From contig CM041540.1 of assembly GCA_023238725.1 (NCBI GenBank), positions 6,082,708 through 6,146,707 of the forward strand: 64,000 nt of DNA. The letters run 5' to 3'. Both the position numbers and the translations under genes were made by a program. Each line of letters opens with the position of its first letter. Within the stretch, counting starts at the first letter, position 1. The notes beneath the pieces were generated by a model. It saw only the letters and a list, made by a program, of their open reading frames with translations. It did no database searches and was not told where the DNA came from. This document shows positions 27,901-39,900 of the stretch, in pieces. This DNA comes from Scortum barcoo. Lineage: Eukaryota > Chordata > Actinopteri > Centrarchiformes > Terapontidae.

Positions 27901-30900
27901 AGGGTCAGTGGAGGGGAGGAAATGAAAGGGTGTTAATCTACGTTGCCCCCCAGACACACACACACACACACACACACACCTGCTCTCAATGCAGATTGAG
28001 AAAGTGATAAATATGCATGAGTTTGGCTTCGACAGTGAGGGCCTTTGATGGTATGGTTGAGAGTCCTCTATCTCTGGAGCAAATAGGCTGAAAATAACTG
28101 TCTGCAGCATGTTTACTTCGTGTGTGCGCGAACAATGTGCGCCTTTAATGAGCGGGAAGACTTTTTTTCAGCAAGTATCCACTGTATCTCCATTGTCACA
28201 GCATCTCTTTAATTGACTGGATGGAAGTTAATCGAAACGTGAAGTGTCTTTGGCAGAAAAAAAATGGTTATCAGATCAATTTCATGGGCAATTTATTGTG
28301 TGTTAAGTGTTTCGGCTAATAATGATAAGGTTGATACGTCAGAGTGGTTCAGATAATTGATTCTGATAATTCAGGGTCGAAACTGGAAGAATTTCAGTTT
28401 TTTCAATTTGATTAAAAAAAAAAAAGCTGAAATCCTCATTGCTCTTGTCTGTGTTTTAGACTGAAAGAAAAGTAGAGACATATTTGATCTCAAATGTTTC
28501 CAAAATGGCATCTACAGCAGGAACTGTGTTGCTTTTTTTCATTTCACAAACTTCTCCGATGTTTCAAACTAAGTAGCCGCAGAGGAACATAAAATCTGAC
28601 CATGAATGAAGTTACAGTCTTTTTTAGTTTTCATTTGAGATCCGTCTCAAAAACCGCGCAGAGACCTACTTTGGAGATCTTTTGATCAGAGCGAGATTAC
28701 TGTGGGCTTGTGTGTAGCTGCCTCTCTTGAGTTTAATTTACTAGAAGAGCGAGCAAACTTCTCTCATCTCAGTGTGGAAACAAGCTTATTTGTGTGTTTT
28801 CCTTTTCTTTTTTTCTTTTTTTTTCTCTGCATGTCTCTCAGACCTGCAGGCCTCCCAGTCCTTTGAACACTACAGTATATCAGATAAGGCCATGGACTAC
28901 AGGATCCTGCAGATGGATGAGGACCAGGACAGGATGTATGTGGGTTGCAAAGACCATGTCCTCTCCATGGACATCAACAACATCACCCATGGCACGCTTA
29001 AGGTCAGCAGATGCAGATTTAGATGTTTATTAACACTTTCTTCTCATGCAAATACAGCATCTCTTTTGCTCTTAAAAAAAAAAAAAAACTGCCGCAGAAA
29101 GTGCTATTATTCTAATGTGAGCAATGATGTGCAAATTACTATACATTTTCCACGATCAGAATGATTTTAGGGTAGTTGAAAAGGTGCTCCAGCACTCTGA
29201 TAACTGATTCGGCACGCAGTGAAGGAGTTATCTTCAGTGTAATTGACAGGCATGAAGTGCATAAACAGATGGGAAAGCATTTAGGTTCCCCCAGGGAGGG
29301 CCGCACCGCATCCATTTTTACCAAGTAAATTGCTTGATATATTCATCGCGCTCGACCATTAAGCACCTCTCCCGGGTTTGAAAACACATACACATTTTCT
29401 GCAGACAGTAGCTGGTTGCAATCACAGACACAGACACTTCTATCGAAACAGAAACTTTTAGAGCATTTGCTTTGTTCGTTCTCCACTAATTTTCCCTGTG
29501 ATTTCTGTCTGTGTAAACAGGATGTGATCAAAGCTCAGCGTGGGCATATTGATGTTATGTCTCTTTCAATCTGCAACTGGATTGCTGGGCTCACTTTCTC
29601 ACTTGTCATTTGTTTAAATGATGTGCTGGTTTTTCCCTCACCAGGTGTTTTGGCCGGCGTCTCCAAGCAAGATAGAGGAATGTCAAATGGCAGGAAAGGA
29701 CCCCACGGTAACTTTTCTAAGCTCTCATCTTATGTGGGACTTTTAGAGTTTGAATACAATAAATAATAATGAATGATAAATACATGCATACATTACACGT
29801 ATGAATACTCATATTAGTTCATGGAGCTGCTAGTAGTTACCAGTAGTAAAAAAGTTTGAGAACGTTCATGCTTTAAAGTATGATTACTTATTTTTCCTCT
29901 TAAAGACCACACATTTGGCAATTATGAATGATAAACAGTCACCTGCAGATTTTAGCCTCCCTTTTTATGTTTTTATTTCCTCATGTCTTCTTGTTTGTGC
30001 TGTTTTATGCATTACGTCTGTTTTGTTAGACTCGTTCCTCTAACTAATGTTCCCCTTAAAGCAACACTGTCTGACAACACTGAAACCTTAAGGCATTGTT
30101 CCTTTTGCAAAACTGAAACACTGAAAAGCAATTATAAAAATGCACCTTGGCACCACCGAATACACTCATATTCTAAGGACTAGAAGCTTATGGTGGCTAA
30201 TGAATCAGTTCAGGATAAAGACGCTTTCAAGATCATCTTACACCAGTACTGTTTAGGACCCCATAATTAGTAGCAAATAATACTGAGGTTGCTTATCCTA
30301 GCTAGACTAATGAATTACATAAGAAATCTACAGGTTAGAAAACCAGCATGTCCTGCTGCGCTTCTGCCGGGATGGTTGCGATCTAGATAAAGGTTTTCGC
30401 AGCTTTTCCCAGATGTGTCCCTCCAAGTGGGTCTCTAGCGGAACTGTGCGTGCCGCCTCCTGGGATTTCCCTCTCCCATCTGCGAGCCCATGTCAGGTCC
30501 AACCACATGTGCAGCAAGCAGGCAGCAGATGTTTGCAGGGTCACCGACTGGCCCGGAGTCCTCTGTGGATTGCCACAGAAAAATAAACCAGAATCAAAGC
30601 ATGGAAAAAAAATGCAGCTCATTGGTGTGATTCTGAGAAGCACTAGTTATCTGCAGCAAGATTTAATGAAGACATACAGTGGGACTCAGAAGACTGATTC
30701 CTCCTCTGCCTCTGTTTCCTCTAATTGGGTTGTTCTGGAATAAATACACACCGGGCTGCCTATAGACACTGCAGTGCAGAGTGCAGGCAGATAATAGGGG
30801 AGTTTCTTTTAAATGAGAAACCTCCTAAGCAACTTTCTACATAAATTGAAACCCTAATTTCCAAAGTAACAAGTTACTATAAAAAGCATCACGCCGAGTC

Positions 30901-33900
30901 CAGCGCTGTCTGTTTCTGTCCTACATTCGCCAGCATCTCTCCATCTCATGACAGCAGCTGGGGTAACGGAGCCAGGGTTTTGTACAATGCACTGTAGCAG
31001 AAATAGAGGAGAGGCTGTTTCCTCTCACTGAGTGATTTGTGCTGCCTTGAGTCACAGCCCTGCCCGACCGCTGCAGACATGCTCCCACAAATATTTGGGA
31101 GAGCCATCTCCGTGTGGAGCCTCTCAATTGGCCCTTCTGTCATCCCCACTTTTTTTTTTTTTTTTAACTTGTGACTTTTTCTGCCAGCTTCTCTTTGCAA
31201 AAAAAAAAAAAAAACAGTTCCTCTTTCTGTCTTACTATTTTTTCCGCTTTTCTCAGTCACTTTTTCCAACTCTCGGTTTCTGTCTTACCGCAGTATACTT
31301 GATTTTCTCTCTTCCGTAATGTTGCTGCCTTTTTCTCATGGGTTTCTCCATTCGAATCACAGCCCCCATCCCTCTGTTTTGCGCTGGAGGGTTGGCATCG
31401 ACGGAAAAATATAGACCAACCAGGTTGATTAAGTTTGTTTGCTGCTAGCTATAAGGCCTCCACTTTAAACTCAACATGATCACCACTCGAACTTGAGGCT
31501 GTGAGGCTGGATGTTGTTTATCTGGCAGAGTCACAAAGGCTGTGGATGTGTGGATAGGCATCGCAAGAGGAAAATAAAACAGGTTGCAGCTATATCTATC
31601 TATATCTATATCTATCTATTTATACATTTATATCTGTGTGTATATGTATGGCTTCGTAGAGCTTGACATCACATGTTGGTGTGTGAGGGCTGACATGAGA
31701 TGAAAAGGTCAAAAGTGAGGAGGAAACAAGCAAGACAGAGAGAGATAAAAAGGAGAAGCATAAATAACAGAGATGGGTGTATGACGGTGAAGATTCAGTT
31801 GTTTTTCGTCGACAGCTCTCGGTGGAGCCACGCACCGACCGTGAGCTGCAGCAGCTGCCATTCCTGCGCAACACGGCCAAGTTCCTGACGGCTCCCTGGA
31901 TACGAGTCCCTCTCCTCCCCGCCTCTCCCCTCTCCCTCTTCCTTTCTCTGCTCGTTTTCTGCAAGCTCAGGCTCAATTAGCCACAAAGTCCAGCGCTCCC
32001 CGCTGCTGCCGTTCGCATTTTGGGAAGTGAAAGCAGAGATGGACGGAGATCTGCAATGTTGCCGTACCTCGATATATCACATATACCATTGATGCTGTTT
32101 TTCCGCCAACCTTAATACCAGACCAGTGAGCTCTGGGGTTGTTTGATTGTGCAGCATGTGATTGTGTAACTGTCACGGCAAGTGAGATAAGTTCGAATTA
32201 CTCCCTCATATGGAAAAGGATACTTCAGAAGAGATAAACAAGTTCTTGTATTCGCCTTGGCTGTGTACCAGGAAGTAGACGTTATCCTCCGTTATGCCTG
32301 TTTCAGTAAACCATTTTCATTTTTTTTTTTTATCTTTGCTATTACAGAGTCATTTATACACTGCTGTAATGGATAGGAGAAGTGTTGCCAACGATGTCTT
32401 TAAAGAAAAGTTAAATTACATTAAAGGTAATAGTTATTACTTAGCTAGCATTAAGCTGAAATCCTAAAAAAAAGAGTCATGAAGTTAGCAAACTGACTCA
32501 CTAATTTGCCATGTATAACAATATTCATCTAAAATTACCTAACATTAGTCATCATAAGTTTCTGGTCATACCACACCAAGTAAGGCTAAAGCAGCAAAGC
32601 CCCTGAGTGTATTAAATTGATCAATGGTGCATTTATTTGGTGTTTGTCTGTAAAAGGAACAATGTGTTATTTCTTCCCTCTTAAGTAAGTAAGTCTCACC
32701 TTAAAGTCTTCAGCAACAAAGGTTCCCTTTAAACTTACTGTGAGTTGAACATTTAATCGCCGTTTCTCACCTACTGAACTTCTGACGTGTCTTTTCGTTT
32801 ATCTGTATTTTTTCAGCACGGCTGTGGAAACTTCATCCGGGTAGTGCAGCCGTATAACAGAACTCATCTGTTCATGTGCGGCAGCGGAGCGTACAGTCCT
32901 GTCTGTGTGTACATCAACAGGGGCCGCAGACCAGAGGTGGGAGCACGATGACAGATTCACTTTGCTAAATAGACAAAGTCCCGACAGTAGAAGCCATGTT
33001 TTTGGGGACATCGGCCGGGTGGTCAACGCAGACAGTACTACAATTGTTAGAGATCATAAAAAAAATAAGAACACCCTGTACCTTTAAGTACATCTAGTAC
33101 CACTAATCCTAATCTGTAAGTATTCAAACTTAATATGTGCATATAGTATTATTAAAATTGAAATGTCAAGGGGGTTTGGGGAAGCATTTTGTGAAGCTAA
33201 AAATAAAAGAACATGCAGTGGTTAATCCAAAAATAAACCTAATTACATTAATCTAATTGATTTAATGTAACTAATGTGCTCACTGCTCATTTGGGACACT
33301 AATTCAAACCTCTCCTCTTTGTTACCCCCAAACGGCACTGTTGCAGTACAATAAAAATCAAAGTAGTGGGAACAGTGCCACCCAGAGCAAGTAAACAAAA
33401 ATAATTTTTTTTCTTCTGAGAGAGATTAGGTAATCGTAAAATGCCTGAAGGGATGTGGAAGAGATTTTATGTCGTTGTTCGGGGTTCAAAGCAAAATGTG
33501 AAATGATGAAATGTAACATTTTAACACCACTCTCTACTGAAAAGAGTACAACATTACTGTCATTCAGTTACCGAGGAGTGGAAGTTATGAGGAGGATGAC
33601 TCATCATCTTGAAATTAAATACATGTGTAGCCTCAGACTGCGATTCATTTTTTTTTAACAATTGCATATTCTTTGACTGGTACAAGAGTCACCATATGGT
33701 AATAAATTGTCTGAGACTCCATAACTTTATATGAGCAAAGTTTTCATGTGCTCTGTCTGCTGCCACATGAGAGGAGATGCTGAAGATAAGAGGGACAAAA
33801 TTGACGGAGGGCGTTCGGCTCTCATCTCCGGCCTCACAGCTCTGTAAGTGAGAGCAGGGAAGCCCTCCAGGAGAAAAGTGCTCACTGAGTGAACAGCATT

Positions 33901-36900
33901 TAACCGCAGACTGAAGACCGCTGCCAAACGCTAATAAGCAGAGCGAGGGGGCTCCCGACCAGGCTCTTTCCGCACTGCAGTGCCTTTTGTCATTTGGGGT
34001 TTTTGTTTGAAAGGCAGACTGCTCTGTTTGCAACTTCTGAGCTCAAACATGTCAGTGTCTCAAGAAAAGGGATCTGTTAAGTATAACAATCTGTTGTAGT
34101 GGGAACTTGACAGCGAGCTGAGCGTGGACCTTTGCCCTCGTGAACGTGCCCAACTATTATGATGTTTTGAAACCTGAGAGGATGGCTGCAACAGACAGAT
34201 CATTTGTATAAGTGTTCGTCTGACTTCCGTTTCAAAAGCATAGTGAATTATACTCTGCAATAAATGTCCATCTTACTGAGTCAATTGGTCTTGTACTCGG
34301 TCTTTAAATCTTTACAGGGTGTGATAACGCCGCTTGTTTTCAGTCGAGTTACACTTCTAGCAAAGATTCCCCAGAAACATCCCAATTGTCACTTGTTGAA
34401 AGATAAATATTATTTTAAAGATCCACTCCAGACATGTTTTAAGGCACATAAAAACCCATTTGATTCGAATTTGTGTGTTAATAAAAGTATGGAATACGCA
34501 AATATTTGTTCCAAAAGTTTAACTGCTTGATTTGAAATGTCTTCTACAGCGCTGAAATTTTAAGTGTGTTTGCTTGGGAGTTTCAAGTTTCCACTTTGCA
34601 CTTGTGTAAGGTACATTATTCGACAGTGACTGGCTTCTAAACTTGGTGTGATGTAACAACGTGCGCAACTAAGTTTGAAGTCTGAGCACAGAGAAACAGA
34701 TTTTCATAATCAAACTTCTTTCTTCACATTGAAGGTAAAACATCCGAGTGAACTAACATTAAACAAAAAACACATTTCTGCAAGGATGGGAGCTTTAATG
34801 CTTCATTGCAACTTGAAATTACTTCTTAAAAAGGATCCGTTTTGTAGTGTAGAGGTGCATGACAGAACCAAATAGATGGATTCAGTCCATCTTCCAGGAC
34901 AGATTCTTGGCAAACTTACACACTTTCCTGGAAAAAATACTCTCCGGCTGATGTCACCCTCGTCCCGTTGGAGGGAGTCGCATCATCGCAGTGGGGTTAG
35001 CACCAAAACAGTTTGGGAGAGGAAGCTCTGTAATTTACCCAGGTTACCGTACGACGGCTTGGACCGTCCCGTCTGCCACCAGGAGGGAGCTGAAACTTGG
35101 CAGCCTCTCTCCTCCTGAGATGGGGAGACGGCCATCCAACACATTAGCGGGGGAAATTCCTCCTCCTACTCTCTACTCCCGAATGGAATGTTCTTTTACT
35201 TTTCCACACGGGCCAGTTAAGGTGGGCCAGGCCAGGTCCGCTTCTGTGCTTCCTTAAAACCAAGAGGGAGCGAAATGTGATCCAGGCTACCTTGTGGGAC
35301 ACTCGGCACGCTCATACGTGCGGTTTTATTGTGCTAGAGGCCACTAGACGGAATAACCCATCATATAAAACTGTCTCCAAATCCTCTGACTTCCTCCTTT
35401 TCTCTGTGACAGGAGCAAGTATTCCACATTGACTCGAGGACCGAATCTGGGAAAGGGAGGTGCTCCTTCAACCCTCAAGTCAACACAGTCTCCGTCATGC
35501 TCAGTAGGTGCCTCCTACCTCCCCACCTTTGTGATTTCTGCCTCTTCAAAACCCCTGAAAAAAAGTTGCAATTACCAAAGACATTAAAGTTTCATTTTAT
35601 TTTTATATGGCAGCAGAGCTCCCTCTGAATTTTTGGTGTGTGACAATAACTGTACTTTAATTTGATTGGTGCAGTGTTTGTGTGGGAAATAGTGTAAAAA
35701 TAGTTCACCTCAACTCCAACAGACACGCAGACAGTAGTTCATTAGTTTTGTTAACCATCGCCGTGTTCATATAGGATGGATGGGAGAGATGGGAAACACT
35801 GTTAAGGGAACAGTGAGGGTAAATCAAATTTCAGCTTTCCTTTAATACACATCAGTTACAGAACACCACAGGCTAATGCAGTACCTCTTTCAGGTCAGGC
35901 AGCACCCTCCCCTCTCCTCTAATCTCCCTCCTTTGATCCCTGATTGGTCAACGGGTGTTGGATTGCTGTTGACATGGCTAAAGGCGACACATTGCACCCT
36001 CAGCTCCGCTTTCTGACACCCGAGTACGGCCATGTCAGCAGCGGGTTTGCCAGCTAGATAGCGCCTTCAGAGGTGCCCGGGAATGAGCCGGAGAGGAGGG
36101 TGGAATTACCTAAAATGGTTGGCAGGAAGGAGCCCAGGTCAAGAACAAAGCTGTGACCGCGGGGACGCAGCAATCTGACCCTCATAGGGCAATCAGACTC
36201 ATTGTCTTGGCTTGATAAAATCTGCGCTTCCTCATGTTTTGGACCCGCTGCCACCTCGGTGCTGTCAGCGCTCGCTCTTTAGCAAGCCAGCTTGGATGAG
36301 GGCCACATACCCCAAATCCCCCCTTTACTTGCCCCACATCCTCCAGAACACATGGTCTGGAACCGATGGATGATGAAGTGAGAGTAAAGGAATGATAAAA
36401 AGCATGAAGCGGCTGTGGAGAGCACAAATCTTATTATTAGTAGCAGGACACACACAGACCACAAACCCATTTATCCATCTTTGTTCATGGAAAAATGTTA
36501 TTTATCATTATTATTTATAAAATAAAATGTTGCTGTTTTTATCCACATTATCTGAATTATCTGAGGTAGTATTTATTTGGTTTTTAGAACTACTGTACTT
36601 TTTTTTTCTTTCTGGGCTCTACAGATTATGTGAACATACTGCTGATTTGTTGTGTGTGTGCATTCCTCTAGACCAAGGAGCTGTTCTCAGGCATGTACAT
36701 TGACTTCATGGGGACAGATGCTGCCATCTTCAGGAGCCTGACCAGGAGAAATGCAGTGCGGACAGATCAGCACAATTCGAAGTGGCTTAGTGGTGAGCAC
36801 ACAAACATTCTCCAGTGATCTTAAATGTATAGATAGAGAATAATTAATACAAATTACATTTTTCTATCTTTGATTTATCAATGGAAATGTATCCCTTTCT

Positions 36901-39900
36901 CCTTTGCAGAGCCAATCTTTATTGACGCCCACCTGATACCAGACGGAACAGACCCCAATGACGCCAAATTGTATTTTTTCTTCCGCGAGAGGTTAACAGA
37001 TAATAGTGGAAATACTAAAAATATCCACACCATGGTGGCCAGAGTGTGCCCAGTAAGTGCTTTTTGTTTGTGCCTAAATAAATCAATAGTGTATGTTTTG
37101 GTGGTTTCAAGTTGCAACTTGTAGCTTTTGTCTGCAGAATGACATTGGAGGACAGCGGAGCCTGGTGAACAAATGGACCACGTTCCTCAAGGCCAGGATG
37201 GTGTGTTCAGTTCTGGAGGAAGATGGCACCGAAACCCACTTTGACGAACTTGGTAAGTCAAATGAGGGGACGGGAACACCATTGTGGTGTTTTTACATGT
37301 TATATATTTCCTTTTATTTGTTGCGTCGTTTCCAAGATCCACTTTGAAACTGTTTTAGAAAATGTGCGGAACAAGACCATCCTTATTCCCGAAAGCTCAC
37401 CACTTTTGTTCCAAGGTTTCCAGCGATTGCTTTCTCCGAAAACAAGTGGTGGAACTTCCCTTGTTTGGTCTGGATTAGGGCTGTAGCTTTTTATCAATTT
37501 TCATAACAACTGGTCTGTTGCTTTAGGTTGCCTTTATCACATTATTCCAGTTCTCTCTGAGCCTCAGCTTTGAAAACTACAAACACCAGCTCGCCGCATT
37601 TTAGATTTGGTTTTCCATTTAGTTCATCAGACCAGTCCGTCTGTCAGCATGTGCAGTTATTAATTCATGCATTCATCCCTTTTTGGCAGCCTCACCTGCA
37701 GTGTGAGATGATATGGGATATAGGGAATTTGTTGAAGGTATTACACATGTGCGTTTGTCCGTGTTTTCCCTAACAGAAAATATGTTTTTGCTGGAAACCG
37801 ATCAGCCTAAGGGCCTGTTGGTGTTTGGAGTCTTCACATCCACAAGGTAAGACCGACGCCGTTGAAGCCAACTGTAACATTCCTGCAGGCCCCGGTGGCT
37901 ACGTTGATCACTGACTGGACATCAGCGGGAGGGGATGTGCTCATCAAAGGCCCCGTTATACATAGAGACGTCATGTGTCATGTTGCAGAAGAGCCTAGTC
38001 AGATAATGGACTATCAATTACAGCATCCTCGTGGCTTCACCATATGGCCTTTGTTCTGATGTTCTTTCCTTCTGATCGCAACCCGGAGTGCATTATTTAT
38101 AGTACGCAATGACATCATATTTATTGTTGGATGTGTTCCACAAGCGCAGAGTAATAGTACAAAGAGGGACTTTTGAGTGCAGAGAGAATTTCATACTGTA
38201 TTTATCTAATAAGTGAAAGCTAAGCGTTGTTTGTCAGGTTTCAGAGACCAAGGAGGGAATACTGTCCCCAAAACTATTGAAATGATGCCGAACATCATTC
38301 AAACATCATAATCTTTGACATAAGAAATTATGGAATTGAAATTTAATCATATACTGTCAAACCTCTGCTGTAAACGAAGAAACCCGCACTGTACAAACTG
38401 ATTAAATCCCTCTCATTCATCCAAAAGTCACAGTCAGCAGGGTTGCTTGGCAAATTTGGAGGTTTAAAGAAACGGCCACATGATCCGTCCGTTCTGATCT
38501 CTAATTGATTTCGTCTGGTTAACCTGGGGTGACGCTGCCACAGGCCCCGGTTCACTTGTTACCTCTGGAAAGGCTACGGTAGTATATCCTGACTCTGAGA
38601 ACAGAGCCAAACCAAACAGTGAAGTCCTTGAGGTCTCTTGGTTTAGTGTTATTCCTATCTCCACACTGTGTTTCTTCCTCCGTCTCCACAATATGCTTCT
38701 GTTTCCCTTTTCAACAAAGCCCCTTTTATGTGTTAAGCAGTGCGGTTTTAAATGACTGAGCCAAAACCACATCAGATCAGTGAGGGGGAACTAGGTGAGC
38801 GGTCCCCACAGGAGAATGGCAGCGGTTGCACCCAGACTGTATGACTCACACGTTCTTAGGAACAGAGACCTCAATAAACAACTGCAGAATATTTTAGCTG
38901 AGTGCATCTCAGGGATGCGAGTGTAGCAGGTTCCCACTGCTGTGTTTTATTAAAGCATGCATCTCATTTCCTCAGCTCCGTGTTTAAAGGTTCGGCGGTG
39001 TGTGTGTACAACATGGCCGATATCCTCACCATCTTCAACGGGCCCTTCGCTCACAGAGAGGGGCCGAACTTTCAGTGGGTTGCCTACCAGGGGCGCATCC
39101 CTTATCCCAGGCCTGGAACCGTGAGTTCATTTCAAGGCCATTCGTTCATTCATTCTTTCACAAACAGGTTATTTCAGTGCATGATGCTTTCATATAAAAT
39201 ATTCATCTTAACCTTACCTCCTTACACGCCTCAAGCCAGAAAGGGAGTAAAGAGAGGAAATTCTTGTATTACCAGCCTCCTTCTTAAAACATGAATAAAT
39301 AACATCAATGATTTAACCCTTTTGCTATAAAAGCTGCAATGCACTGTGGACACTATTGCCTTAACATAAGAGATTATTATAGTGTCTGAATAATCATTTT
39401 ATCAGCTACAGAGAACAGTAAATTTGCAATATCCTCCACAAACAAAAATTAATGTATGAAACAATTAAGCACATCAATTAAACGTAATAATGGCTCCCCA
39501 GTATGGACACTTGTGGGACTCCTTATTTAACCTTTTATATGTTCAGATCAATTAACAGAAAACTGTTCATCTTGTTGTTGCTTATCTTAATAACTACCAT
39601 GAATATCCCACATAATGAAATATATGCACTGTATGTTGTCAATGATTGTAACGCAATAAACATACATATTATCCAGTGCCCCGGTGGAGCCTTCACACCT
39701 GACATCAAGACAACGAAAGAGTTTCCAGACGACGTGGTGACTTTCGTACGCAATCATCCAGTCATGTTCAACCCCATCTACCCAGTGGGGAGGAGGCCTC
39801 TGGTGGTTCGGACCAACGCCGACTACAAGTACACGTCAGTGGCGGTGGACCAGGTCATCGCTGCCGACGGCAATTATCAAGTGCTCTTCCTGGGCACAGG

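Larger units (their letters stand above)
16000..28841 (+). other. sema3c intron 1 (12.8 kb)
   Basis: No gene found inside. It holds a short (TG)n at 17411-17430, A-tracts at 17069-17100, a degenerate TIR-bearing repeat at 24161-24765, a T20 tract at 27454-27474, a (CA)n run at 27954-27979, and several ATTA/TAAT-rich blocks (around 22080-22200 and 22820-22970) that look like conserved regulatory DNA. Open frames such as the 132-codon one at 22217-22615 have no recognisable protein character. Confidence 0.75.

Noticed and set aside
28772..29164. 130-codon + strand ORF as a separate gene
   Set aside because: It is sema3c exon 2 read through its acceptor and donor. Only 28842-29002 matches the semaphorin family.
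37800..37846. A second frameshift in sema3c
   Set aside because: Phases of exons 6 through 17 were checked one by one and all close. Only the exon 5/6 junction fails.
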